A DNA stretch of 36,476 nt, from positions 1-36,476 of the forward strand of contig CANRPN010000008.1 in NCBI GenBank assembly GCA_947632505.1, written 5' to 3'. The first letter of the stretch is position 1, and the number at the start of each line of letters is the position of its first letter. Of this stretch, positions 17,337 through 26,376 are shown one piece after another. The DNA is from an uncultured Clostridia bacterium. GTDB lineage: Bacteria > Bacillota > Clostridia > Christensenellales > Borkfalkiaceae. Position numbers and translations under genes: made by a program. Under the pieces are notes generated by a model, which saw only the letters and a list, made by a program, of their open reading frames with translations, had not been told where the DNA came from and did no database searches.

Positions 17337-18851
17337 ATGAAAACAAAAAAATGGCTGAGCCTGTTCGTGGCATTTGCCATGGCAGTCTCGATGACGGCCG
17401 TATTTGCAGGTTGCGGCGGAAAGACAGACGACGGCGGCAATACGGGTACCGGCGGTGGCGGCGGCAATACGGGTAACGAAACGCAGATCACCGTCACCTG
17501 GTACGACGGCCGTACCGAACTGAAAAACGAGAAGATCAACAAGGGCGCAAAGGCGACCGAATGGACCCCCACGAAAGAGGGCTATGAGTTCAAGGGCTGG
17601 TTCGAAGAGGCATCGCTCTCCACGGCGTTCGATTTCACAAAGGCGCTCAACGAGAATACCGATATCTATTCCAAGTGGCTCGATACCACCAACGTGTCCG
17701 AAGATACCAAGAGCTACTATGTCATCGGTACGGGCTCGGGCACGATGAAGGACAGCGGCTGGGGGCACTCTCCCGCGGCTGAATCGCTCAATCTCAAAAA
17801 GGTCGAAGGTCAGACCAACGTTTACACCATCACCCTTGATATGTATGAGGGCGACAGATTCCAGATCTGCTTCGGCGGAGGTTGGGACGGACAGATGGGC
17901 ATCGGCTATGTGCAGGGCGCGGAATATGCGGACTTCGAGGTCGGCCAGAACCCCTATATGACAGATAAGGCGGGCACGGCTGCCGATAAAGACTACGCGG
18001 TCGTGAAGAATGCCGACGGCGAAATCGTGTTCCACGGCGGCAACGAGAACGACAACGCGTTCACCAACTGGAACATCGTCTGCAACGAAGGTCACGACGG
18101 CACCTACACGTTCACCCTTCATACCTATCCCGGACAGGAATCCAACAACTACATTGAGTGGAAACTCGACAAGGAACTCGAAGCGCTCACCAAGACGCAC
18201 GAGATGTATATCATCGGCTCCATGAACGGTTGGGCAAGTACCGACACCTCCAAGCTCATCGCAATGAGCGAATCCGAGGATAAGGCAACTTGGACGGGCT
18301 TTGTCACTATCACCGAGGACGACTTCTCCGACGGTAACCAATATGCCGAAATGAAGGTATTCAATGCCATCGGCAGCGGTTGGTTCGGCGGCGACGCAGA
18401 CACGGGCGCAGAAGTGCTCGACGGCGGCAATATCAAGCTCACCGCAGGCACCTGGGGCGTGAAGTATACGGTTGAGACGAACAAGGTCCAGGTCGAGCTG
18501 TGCAAGTACTATGTGGTCGGCACCTTCCTCGACGGCGAGACCCCGGTCAACTTCGCCGTAAAGAAGGGCGTTACCCCCGAACTTACCGGCTCGGACGGCA
18601 CTTACACCGTGACGTTTACGGCGACGGATGTCACGACAAACTCCAACTATTCGTGGATCAAAGATCAAGAAAAGCCTGGCGTGTTCGCGATTAAAGTTGT
18701 GCTCGGTTGCGAGCTCGGCATTAAGGATTGGTACGCCGACGACGCGAACGGCGGCGACAACTTCTATCTCGCCGCCGGTGAACACACCGTCACCCTCAAG
18801 GTCGAAAACGAGGGCGAAAGCAATCAAAAGGGCACCGTTACGGTTGCGTAA
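17337..18851 (+). CDS. Secreted lipoprotein with InlB-type repeat and SusE/F- or X25-like starch-binding modules
   Basis: Lipoprotein signal MKTKKWLSLFVAFAMAVSMTAVFAGCGG; repeat-like VTWYDGRTELKNEKINKGAKATEWTPTKEGYEFKGWF...NTDIYSKW; tandem modules starting YYVIGTGSGTMKDSGWG, MYIIGSMNGWAST and YYVVGTFLDGE. RBS GGAGGAAG upstream of ATG 17337. Confidence 0.75.
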   Translation: MKTKKWLSLFVAFAMAVSMTAVFAGCGGKTDDGGNTGTGGGGGNTGNETQITVTWYDGRTELKNEKINKGAKATEWTPTKEGYEFKGWFEEASLSTAFDFTKALNENTDIYSKWLDTTNVSEDTKSYYVIGTGSGTMKDSGWGHSPAAESLNLKKVEGQTNVYTITLDMYEGDRFQICFGGGWDGQMGIGYVQGAEYADFEVGQNPYMTDKAGTAADKDYAVVKNADGEIVFHGGNENDNAFTNWNIVCNEGHDGTYTFTLHTYPGQESNNYIEWKLDKELEALTKTHEMYIIGSMNGWASTDTSKLIAMSESEDKATWTGFVTITEDDFSDGNQYAEMKVFNAIGSGWFGGDADTGAEVLDGGNIKLTAGTWGVKYTVETNKVQVELCKYYVVGTFLDGETPVNFAVKKGVTPELTGSDGTYTVTFTATDVTTNSNYSWIKDQEKPGVFAIKVVLGCELGIKDWYADDANGGDNFYLAAGEHTVTLKVENEGESNQKGTVTVA

Positions 18852-18873
18852 CCATCGTAAATGAAATCGGGCT

Positions 18874-18895
18874 CCTTCCCGCGAGAGCGGGAAGG
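18874..18895 (+). other. Intercistronic hairpin upstream of the binding-protein gene
   Basis: CCTTCCCGC-GAGA-GCGGGAAGG: 9-bp perfect stem with a GNRA tetraloop, no clear U-tract. Confidence 0.7.
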
Positions 18896-18924
18896 AAACC
18901 TTTTTCCCAATCAAGGAGGTATCC

Positions 18925-20223
18925 ATGAAAAAATTTTTCAAACTTACGGCGCTCGCACTCGGCGCTTGCATGACGCTCGGCCTTGTTGCCATGGCGGCCG
19001 CCTGCGGCGAAACGGAAAACAGCGGTAACAATGGCGGAAACAACGGCGGGAACGGCGGCGACAACGGCGGACAAACGGTAACGCTCGTTGTTTGGTGCCC
19101 CGAAGCCGACCATGCGTTTGCGCAGCAGGTCGCCAAGGACTTCCAGGCGGCGCACCCCGACAAGACGTATAAATTCCAATTCGGCATCCAGGGCGAGGGC
19201 GACGCGGCGACCAAGGTGCTCAACGACGTTGACAACGCGCCCGATGTGTTCTCCTTTGCGAGCGACCAGATCAACAAGCTGATCGTGGGCGACGCGCTGG
19301 CACGCATCGGCGGCGACAGGTTGCAGTGGATCAAGGACAACAACGAGGCAGACGCCGTCGATTCCGCGACTGTTACGGTCAAAGGCGAGGAGGGGGTCTA
19401 TGCCTTCCCCTATACGGACAACACCTTCTTCCTCTACTACGATAAGTCCAAACTCACCGAGGACGACGTTAAGACCCTCGACGGCATCATGGCCAAGACG
19501 AATAAAGACGAGCAGTTCTACTATCCCGTCACCGATGGCTGGTACGGCTCCGCTTTCTTCTTCGGCGCAGGGCTCGACTATAAGGTCACCTATGGCGAAC
19601 AGCTCAACGAAGTGGAAGTGACGACGACCTTTGGTAGCGATAAAGGCCTCGACGTTACGGAAGCGCTTTGGGGCTATGTGCAACAGGAGGGCTTTAAGCT
19701 CGATTCGGACGACAGCAAGCTCATCGCGGGCTTCCAGACGGGCACCGCGATTGCGGGCGCCAGCGGCATTTGGAACAAGGCGCAGATCCAACAATATTTG
19801 GGGGACAATTTCGGCGTTGCCAAACTTCCCACCTATACGTTGAAGGGCGAACAGGTGCAGCTCAGATCGTTTGCGGGCTATAAGCTGCTCGGCGTCTCCA
19901 AGCGTTCCCCCAACATGGTGGACGCGCTCGAATTTGCGCAGTTCTACACCAACAAGGAGAACCAGCTCAAACACTTCGACGCGCGCGGCTTTGTTCCCAC
20001 CAACAAAGAGGCGAAAGCCGACCCCAAGGTCACGGCGGACGCCTGCGCGAAGGCGATCAGCGCACAGCTGCCTTTCACCCATTCTCAGAAGGGCGTTCCC
20101 GGTGACTTCTGGACCCCCATGGCAGGGCTCGGCACCGCTATGCAGGAAGCGTTGGGCAAGACCTTCGACGCGAAACAAGCGCTCGACGCTCTTGTCAGCG
20201 GCTTTGTAAAAGCACAACAATAA
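18925..20223 (+). CDS. Maltodextrin-type ABC transporter substrate-binding lipoprotein (MalE family)
   Basis: Lipoprotein signal MKKFFKLTALALGACMTLGLVAMAAACG; family-1 SBP features (LVVWCPEADHAFAQQVAKDFQAAHPD; PDVFSFASDQINKLIVGDAL); gene context. Confidence 0.92.
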   Translation: MKKFFKLTALALGACMTLGLVAMAAACGETENSGNNGGNNGGNGGDNGGQTVTLVVWCPEADHAFAQQVAKDFQAAHPDKTYKFQFGIQGEGDAATKVLNDVDNAPDVFSFASDQINKLIVGDALARIGGDRLQWIKDNNEADAVDSATVTVKGEEGVYAFPYTDNTFFLYYDKSKLTEDDVKTLDGIMAKTNKDEQFYYPVTDGWYGSAFFFGAGLDYKVTYGEQLNEVEVTTTFGSDKGLDVTEALWGYVQQEGFKLDSDDSKLIAGFQTGTAIAGASGIWNKAQIQQYLGDNFGVAKLPTYTLKGEQVQLRSFAGYKLLGVSKRSPNMVDALEFAQFYTNKENQLKHFDARGFVPTNKEAKADPKVTADACAKAISAQLPFTHSQKGVPGDFWTPMAGLGTAMQEALGKTFDAKQALDALVSGFVKAQQ

Positions 20224-20240
20224 CTGCTTCATTCTTTTTC

Positions 20241-20264
20241 TGCGGGGGCGTTCCTGCCCCCGCA
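20241..20264 (+). other. Intercistronic hairpin between the malE-like and malF-like genes
   Basis: TGCGGGGGC-gttcct-GCCCCCGCA: 9-bp perfect stem. Confidence 0.72.
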
Positions 20265-20287
20265 TACCTTTATTTCGGGAGTTAATT

Positions 20288-22096
20288 ATGAATATTTCGG
20301 CTGAATCGACGCCCGCCGCAAAGGAAGAACCCGGCTTCTTTTCCCGTCTGGGACGGAAGATCAAATCCTTCTTTCTTTCCGTCGTGCACGGCTCTGCGGC
20401 CACAAAGGTCTCCTGCCTCTTGATGGGGACGGGACAGATGGCGCGCGGACAGTATATCAAGGGCGCGGTCTACTTCCTTTTGGAAGTGCTCTTTGTGCTC
20501 TATATGGTGTTTTTCGGCGGGACATATCTCGGACATCTCTTTTCCGGCGATCTCGGTACCGTGCTCGGTTCCGAGGTCTGGAACGAGGAACTTGGCATTT
20601 ACGAGTATACCCCCGGCGACAACAGCTTTCTCATTCTGCTCTATGCGGTCGTCTCGATCATCGTGCTGCTGCTCTTCATTGCCGTATGGTATATGAACGT
20701 CAGGTGCAACATCGCAAACGATAAGACCCGCAACATCGCGGCAAAAAAGCCCCCTCAGAGCTATCTTGACGCCGTTGCGGCCATTCCTGCGGGAAGCGCT
20801 TCCTTAAAGATTTCTTCCCATGCCGTGAGCGTACAGGGAGGACGGGTGAAGCTCACCCTTTCGGGCATACAGCCGGGCAGCGTGCTTGAAATCGGCGGCA
20901 TTTCGCTTCCGCTTTCGGAGATCGAACAAAACGTCACCCGCTTCGGCCCGCTCCTCGTCACCGCCTTCCGGCAGACCGAAAACGGCGCGGCGCTTGAATT
21001 ATGGCGGGACGAAAACATCTATGCGCAGGAGTATCTCTCCTTCGAGATCTACCTGCTTACGGACGGAGAACGGGTCGCTGCGGAATACCTGCGGGAGTGC
21101 GGGAGCGTTCCCACGTTCAAGCAGGATGCCTCCCAGTTCATCAATAAAAAGTTCTATGTGCCTCTTCTCGTCGTACCGCTCATCGGTCTACTCGTATTCA
21201 CGGTGATGCCGCTCATCTTCATGATCCTCATCGCCTTTACGAACTACGATTTCGAGCATACGCCTCCGGGAGCCCTCTTCGGGTGGGTCGGCTTTGCCAA
21301 TTTCGCCAAGATCTTTTCCATCGGCAGCGGCGGATTCGAGTTTTTGCTCGTCTTTTTGCGCGTGCTCGCGTGGACCTTTATCTGGGCGGTATTCGCAACG
21401 TTTACCAACTATTTCTTCGGCATGATCATCGCGCTGATGATCAACAAGAAAGGGATCCGTCTGAAAATGCTGTGGCGCACCCTCTTCGTCATCGCGATCG
21501 CGGTACCGCAGTTCGTGACGCTGCTCCTCATGCAGAAGATCCTCGATGCAGACGGCATTTTCAACGTTATTCTGGGACTGACCGGCAACGACAAGATCCT
21601 ATGGCTCGGAGACAGTTCCCATTGGGCGATCATTCCGCGCGTGACGATCATCGTCGTCAATATGTGGATCGGCATTCCCTACACGATCCTGATGTGCACG
21701 GGCATTCTCATGAACATCCCGGCGGAAATGTATGAAGCGGCGCGTCTGGACGGCGCAGGGCCCTTCCAGGTTTTCCGCAAGATCGTGCTGCCCTATATGC
21801 TGCATGTGACGGCGCCCTATCTCATCACGCAGTTCGTGGGGAACATCAACAATTTCAACGTCATCTGGCTTCTCTCGGGCGGCGGACCGATCGACAACCT
21901 CAATTACGGCGCCGGTTCCAAGGCGCAGGCGACCGACTTGCTTGTCACCTGGCTGTACCGCCTCACCACGGATGTCAACCCGCAGTACAACTTGGCGTCC
22001 GTCATCGGGATCATCATCTTCCTCATCAGTGCGGCGCTGTCGCTCATCACCTTCAACCGCTCCAAAGCAAATAAGAACGAGGAGGACTATCAGTGA
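20288..22096 (+). CDS. Maltodextrin-type ABC transporter permease (MalF-like) with a large insert
   Basis: EAA motif EMYEAARLDGAGPFQVFRKIVLPYM; N-terminal GTGQMARGQYIKGAVYFLLEVLFVLYM; TM3 FYVPLLVVPLIGLLVFTVMPLIF. Confidence 0.93.
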   Translation: MNISAESTPAAKEEPGFFSRLGRKIKSFFLSVVHGSAATKVSCLLMGTGQMARGQYIKGAVYFLLEVLFVLYMVFFGGTYLGHLFSGDLGTVLGSEVWNEELGIYEYTPGDNSFLILLYAVVSIIVLLLFIAVWYMNVRCNIANDKTRNIAAKKPPQSYLDAVAAIPAGSASLKISSHAVSVQGGRVKLTLSGIQPGSVLEIGGISLPLSEIEQNVTRFGPLLVTAFRQTENGAALELWRDENIYAQEYLSFEIYLLTDGERVAAEYLRECGSVPTFKQDASQFINKKFYVPLLVVPLIGLLVFTVMPLIFMILIAFTNYDFEHTPPGALFGWVGFANFAKIFSIGSGGFEFLLVFLRVLAWTFIWAVFATFTNYFFGMIIALMINKKGIRLKMLWRTLFVIAIAVPQFVTLLLMQKILDADGIFNVILGLTGNDKILWLGDSSHWAIIPRVTIIVVNMWIGIPYTILMCTGILMNIPAEMYEAARLDGAGPFQVFRKIVLPYMLHVTAPYLITQFVGNINNFNVIWLLSGGGPIDNLNYGAGSKAQATDLLVTWLYRLTTDVNPQYNLASVIGIIIFLISAALSLITFNRSKANKNEEDYQ

Positions 22097-22977
22097 TGGA
22101 AAACAAGATCTCTTTTAAGGATAAACTGTTTGGGCAGAGAGCCAGAACGGCATTTGTCAATACGATCATCTATATCGTTTTGGCGACGCTGGGGATCCTT
22201 TGGGTGCTGCCCATCGTCTATCTGCTCTATACGGCGTTCCGCGTCACGCCCTCTACGGGCATCATCTATCAACTGATCCCGGACGATCTCGAACTCGGTT
22301 TCGCGAACTTCGCGCGCCTCTTCCAAGAGACGATGTTCATGCGGTGGATGGGGAATACCATTTTGGTAGCGGTCTGCTCTTGCGCGCTCACTACGATCTT
22401 CATTCTCATGGTGAGTTATGCCTTTTCGCGCATGCGTTTTAAGATGCGCAAACCGCTCATGAACATCATGCTCGTTCTCGGGATGTTCCCCGGATTCATG
22501 AGCATGATCGCCGTCTATTTCATTCTCAAAGCCATGGGACTGACCAACTCCTTGTTGGCGCTCATTTTGGTGTATTCGGGCGGTGCGGCGCTCTCCTATT
22601 ACATCTGCAAGGGCTTTTTCGACACGCTGCCCCGCTCCTTGGAGGAGGCGGCCATTCTCGACGGCGCCTCGCAGTGGACGGTCTTTTGGCGCATCACCAT
22701 CCCTCTCGCAAAGCCCATCATCGTGTACACCGTGCTCACCTCCTTCATCTCGCCGTGGTGCGACTTCATCTTTGTCAACACCATTATCAACGATGCGGAG
22801 AAGTACACGGTCGCGCTGGGACTGTATCGGCTCATCAATGCGGAGAAGAGCTCTTTCAGCGAAAATTTCACGGTATTCTGCGCGGGCGCGACGATCGTCG
22901 GCGGGCTCATTACGGCGCTCTTTTTAAGCATGCAGAAGTACTATGTTGAAGGCATTTCAAGCGGCGCCGTCAAGTAA
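22096..22977 (+). CDS. Maltodextrin-type ABC transporter permease (MalG-like)
   Basis: EAA motif SLEEAAILDGASQWTVFWRITIPLAKPI; ATG 22096-22098 overlaps the upstream TGA (TGATG). Confidence 0.94.
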   Translation: MENKISFKDKLFGQRARTAFVNTIIYIVLATLGILWVLPIVYLLYTAFRVTPSTGIIYQLIPDDLELGFANFARLFQETMFMRWMGNTILVAVCSCALTTIFILMVSYAFSRMRFKMRKPLMNIMLVLGMFPGFMSMIAVYFILKAMGLTNSLLALILVYSGGAALSYYICKGFFDTLPRSLEEAAILDGASQWTVFWRITIPLAKPIIVYTVLTSFISPWCDFIFVNTIINDAEKYTVALGLYRLINAEKSSFSENFTVFCAGATIVGGLITALFLSMQKYYVEGISSGAVK

Positions 22978-22986
22978 GGAGAAAAG

Positions 22987-24564
22987 ATGAAGAAGGGTTT
23001 TTTTGCCACGGTATCGCTTTTTCTTGCGCTTTCGCTCCCCCTTGCCGCCTGCGGAGACGGCGCGGGGGACGGGAGCCTGCATATCCTCGACGACAATTAC
23101 CGTAATTGGTATGAGATTTTCGTCCGCTCCTATTGCGATTCGGGGGAGGACGGCGTCGGCGATCTGAAAGGAGTGACGAGCAAGCTCGATTATATCTCCG
23201 AAATGGGTTACAACGGCATTTGGCTGATGCCCGTCTGCGAATCCACGACCTATCACGGTTACGACGTCGTGGACTACTACACGGTAGAGCGGGATTACGG
23301 CACGAACGACGACATGAAGGAACTTGTCCGCGAGGCGCATGCGCGCGGCATTCATGTGATCGTGGACATGGTGCTCAACCATTCTTCGAGCGCGAACGAA
23401 TGGTTCCAAAAGGCGACCGCCGCGCTCAAAAACGGCGAGACAACGGGCGAGAATGCCAAGTATCTCGACTACTACCGTTTTTCGCAGACAGAGCAGAGCG
23501 GCTACCGTCCCGTCTCGGGTGCGGACGGCTGGTACTACGAGGGGCAATTCGACACGATCATGCCCGATCTCAACCTCGACAGCGAAGCGGTGCGGGAGGA
23601 GATCGAGGATATTCTCTCATTTTGGCTCACCGAAATGGATTGCGACGGCTTCCGCCTCGACGCCTGCACGAGCTATTACACGGGCAACCCCACCAAGAAC
23701 ATTTCCTTCCTCAAATTTCTTAACGAGACCGCAAAGTCGGTCAAAGAGGACGCGTATATTGTCGGAGAGGTTTGGCTCGGCTCCAATGCGCAGATCAGGC
23801 AATATTACGACAGCGGGATCGACAGCTGTTTCCTCTTTCCCATGAGCGCGGGCGCAAGCGACATCAGTTCGGTAAAGGCGCTCTTCGGCTCTATTCAGAC
23901 ACGGCCCGGCGAGGCGTTTGTGCAGCTGCTTTCGGACTATCAGGAAATTTATGATATCGGCACGCAGGCGCCTTTCCTCTGCAATCACGATACTTCCCGC
24001 GCGGCAAACATGTTTGCGGGTGCGATGCAGATCAAGATGGGGGCGGGCATCATGTCCCTCATGAACGGCAATGTGTTCGTCTACTACGGAGACGAGATCG
24101 GCATGCGCTGCGCAGACCCCGACTCCGATCCCACCAAGCGCATTGCCATGCGTTGGGCGGAGAAGGATATGGCGGAAGGACAGGTATTTATTCCGCCGCA
24201 GCCGGGCGTTGCGATGGGCAAAAGCGCCTATCCCAACGGCTCGGTCGAATCGCAGCAAGACGATCCCGATTCCATTCTCAATTATTATAAGGCCGCCATG
24301 CGGCTGAGAAACCGCCACCCCGAGCTCGCCCGCGGCAGGGTGGAGGCGATCGCGCAGGACGATCCCTATCTCGCCGCTTTCACAAAGACGTACGGCGAGG
24401 GAAAGATCACCGTGCTTGTCAATCTCTCCGATTTCGAGAGCCGTGAGGTGGACGTCTCGGGATACGGGGAATTGCAGGACGTTCTCGATGCGGGAAAAGA
24501 GGCGACGGCATTGAACGGGAAAACGCTCGTCATGCAGCCTTATTCGATCGCGATCTTCCGATAA
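22987..24564 (+). CDS. GH13 alpha-amylase family lipoprotein
   Basis: MKKGFFATVSLFLALSLPLAACGDG lipobox; GH13 motifs VIVDMVLNHSS, DGFRLDACTSYY, IVGEVWLG, FLCNHDTSR. Confidence 0.95.
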   Translation: MKKGFFATVSLFLALSLPLAACGDGAGDGSLHILDDNYRNWYEIFVRSYCDSGEDGVGDLKGVTSKLDYISEMGYNGIWLMPVCESTTYHGYDVVDYYTVERDYGTNDDMKELVREAHARGIHVIVDMVLNHSSSANEWFQKATAALKNGETTGENAKYLDYYRFSQTEQSGYRPVSGADGWYYEGQFDTIMPDLNLDSEAVREEIEDILSFWLTEMDCDGFRLDACTSYYTGNPTKNISFLKFLNETAKSVKEDAYIVGEVWLGSNAQIRQYYDSGIDSCFLFPMSAGASDISSVKALFGSIQTRPGEAFVQLLSDYQEIYDIGTQAPFLCNHDTSRAANMFAGAMQIKMGAGIMSLMNGNVFVYYGDEIGMRCADPDSDPTKRIAMRWAEKDMAEGQVFIPPQPGVAMGKSAYPNGSVESQQDDPDSILNYYKAAMRLRNRHPELARGRVEAIAQDDPYLAAFTKTYGEGKITVLVNLSDFESREVDVSGYGELQDVLDAGKEATALNGKTLVMQPYSIAIFR

Positions 24565-24574
24565 GATTCCGAAA

Positions 24575-24615
24575 AAGGGCGTCCCCGCTCGGCTCAGCCG
24601 AGCGGGGACGCCCTT
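24575..24615. terminator. Bidirectional intrinsic terminator between convergent genes
   Basis: AAGGGCGTCCCCGCTCGGC-TCA-GCCGAGCGGGGACGCCCTT: 19-bp perfect stem; T-rich on both strands. Confidence 0.88.
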
Positions 24616-24626
24616 CTCTATTTGTT

Positions 24627-25364
24627 TCAGATGAGGCCTAAGAGTTTCAGGAAGATGGGGATTTGTTTCCGCCAGCTCTTTTCGCTGTGCTCGCCTCCCT
24701 CAATGAGGCGGAAGGTGACGGGCACGCCCTTCGCGATCAACGCGCCGAGACAGCGCGCGAGCGCCTCTTTTTGCACTTCGCCATGATTTTTCAGTTCTTT
24801 GCAACCGTAGTCGAGATAGAGCGCCGGCTTTTGCCGAAAGTCGGCGGAAAGGATCATTTGCTCGCATCCCCCGGCGTTCACCCACAGGCTGGGGGAGAGC
24901 GCCGCCCCGCCCGCAAACAGGTCGGAATAGCGGCACAGCCCGCAGAGGGTCATCAGCCCGCCCATTGAGCTGCCCGCAAGAAACCGCCGTGCTCCGTCCG
25001 CGCGGAAGCGCGCTTCTGCCGCCGGCATAAATTCTTGTACCAGCCAATCCAGATAAATTTCTCCCTTGCCCTCCGAACTGCCGTATTTGGAGGAAAAGGG
25101 GAAGGGGGAATATTCGGTCAGCCGGTCCGTCTTGTCGCAGTCCACGGCCGCAACGGCGAGCCCTGCCCCAAGCCCGTCGAGAATTTCTCCCATGCGCCAG
25201 CTGTCGCCGAAGGGGGAAGTTTCGTCGTAAAAGAGGGTCTGTCCGTCGAACATATAGAGGACGGGAAGCGGCTTCTCGCCGCGATCGTCGGGCAGATAGA
25301 GGTAAGCGTTTCGTGTTTGAGTTCCGCTCGGAGCGGGGATGGTTACGGAAAATTGTTCGATCAT
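24627..25364 (-). CDS. Alpha/beta-hydrolase fold esterase (Fes / esterase D-like)
   Basis: LPVLYMFDGQTLFYDE...; nucleophile elbow FLAGSSMGGLMTL; GGEHSEKSWRKQIP. Confidence 0.85.
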   Translation of the reverse strand: MIEQFSVTIPAPSGTQTRNAYLYLPDDRGEKPLPVLYMFDGQTLFYDETSPFGDSWRMGEILDGLGAGLAVAAVDCDKTDRLTEYSPFPFSSKYGSSEGKGEIYLDWLVQEFMPAAEARFRADGARRFLAGSSMGGLMTLCGLCRYSDLFAGGAALSPSLWVNAGGCEQMILSADFRQKPALYLDYGCKELKNHGEVQKEALARCLGALIAKGVPVTFRLIEGGEHSEKSWRKQIPIFLKLLGLI

Positions 25365-26122
25365 AATGTCTCCTTTCCCTCCGCAATGCGATAGAGAAGC
25401 ATAGCGAGGGTCGCTTGTGTTGCCCGCATGTCGGCGGGCGGGGGATCGGGATATACGCCCGACTGTTCCGTTTGGATATAGACGCTTCTCAGCCCCGCGG
25501 CACGCGCTCCGCCCACGTCGTCCACGAGGTCGTTTCCGACATAAACGCAGTTTTTTGCCGTGAGGGAGAAGCGGGCAAGCGCCGTCTCGAAAAATTCCCG
25601 CGCGGGCTTTTTACAGCCGGCCTCGGAGGAGAGCAAAATGCCGTCGAAATAGGCTTCCAGACCGAAGGAAAAAAGTTCGCTGTATGTAAAGCATGCCTGC
25701 GCGTTGGAGAGGAGGTAGAGTTTTGCGCCCCGCGCGCGCAACCCCCGCAAGAGCGTTTTGCGGCGGGGAAAGAGTTTCAGGCGCACGGTGGACGCCGTGC
25801 GGAAATAGGTCGCAAAGGCGGCGGCGGACCCGAACACGCCGTACGCTTCGAGCAGCGCCGAAAAGACGGGCAAAAGGTCGGCTTCGCCTCGGGGAGGCAG
25901 CTTGCCTGCCGCCTCTTCGCAGAGCGAGCGGTAGCGCGCCTTCACGCACGGCGCATCGTCCGTGCCGAGATAGTCTGCGATCGCCCTCCAAAAATGTTCG
26001 CTTTCCTCGTCCGTTTGGATGTCGATGAGCGTGCCGTACAGGTCGAACAAAAAAGACGGCGGTTCCGCTGCGATGGGCTTCGGTAAAAGTTGTTTGCCGT
26101 CCGGCGTAAAAGATCGGCGCAT
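25361..26122 (-). CDS. HAD-family hydrolase
   Basis: FLFDLYGTLID (DxxGT), LYLLSNAQ, CKKPAREFFETAL, VYVGNDLVDDVGGARAAGLRSV. 4-bp overlap with the downstream esterase start. Confidence 0.93.
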   Translation of the reverse strand: MRRSFTPDGKQLLPKPIAAEPPSFLFDLYGTLIDIQTDEESEHFWRAIADYLGTDDAPCVKARYRSLCEEAAGKLPPRGEADLLPVFSALLEAYGVFGSAAAFATYFRTASTVRLKLFPRRKTLLRGLRARGAKLYLLSNAQACFTYSELFSFGLEAYFDGILLSSEAGCKKPAREFFETALARFSLTAKNCVYVGNDLVDDVGGARAAGLRSVYIQTEQSGVYPDPPPADMRATQATLAMLLYRIAEGKETL

Positions 26123-26134
26123 TGTGTCCCTCTC

Positions 26135-26190
26135 TGTCTATCGGAAGCCCGATCGGGCAAATTGCCCATGTCACGCGCTTCCGATAGACA
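26135..26190. promoter_or_regulatory. 14-bp perfect inverted repeat spanning the transcription start/5' leader of the HAD-esterase operon
   Basis: TGTCTATCGGAAGC (26135-26148) and GCTTCCGATAGACA (26177-26190); smaller GGGCAA/TTGCCC repeat inside. Confidence 0.7.
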
Positions 26191-26218
26191 TTATAGAAAA
26201 AAATCCGCGTAAAGTCAA
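26190..26218 (-). promoter_or_regulatory. Promoter of the HAD-esterase operon
   Basis: Minus strand TTGACT - 17 nt - TATAAT. Confidence 0.75.
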
Positions 26219-26301
26219 GCCCTCTGAAAGTCCGCGCCGCAAAAGAGGGGAGCTGACGGGCACTTTTCTTGTTCCCGGAGGAAAAGGGCCCCGAAAGTTG
26301 C

Positions 26302-26330
26302 TTGCATTTTTTCATCATGCGGGGTATAAT
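26302..26330 (+). promoter_or_regulatory. Promoter of the aspartase gene
   Basis: TTGCAT - 17 nt - TATAAT, 46 nt before ATG 26377. Confidence 0.68.
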
Positions 26331-26376
26331 ACAATACACAAGATCTTTCGGGCGCTCGGCGCCCCGGGGAGCGGAT

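Noticed and set aside
14797-20460. Minus-strand ORFs of 622, 688 and 540 aa across the pullulanase, starch-binding protein and malE-like genes
   Set aside because: They span several gene boundaries antisense to well-supported CDSs and show no family motifs.
24627-25364. Esterase as a tailoring or resistance enzyme of the NRPS cluster
   Set aside because: It is ~13 kb away in an independent operon, separated by the maltodextrin locus; no sequence evidence links it to the NRPS product.
26269-26376. ORF-track N-terminal extension of aspartase (MFPEEKGPESCLHF...)
   Set aside because: It contains the promoter (26302-26330); ATG 26377 has a good RBS.
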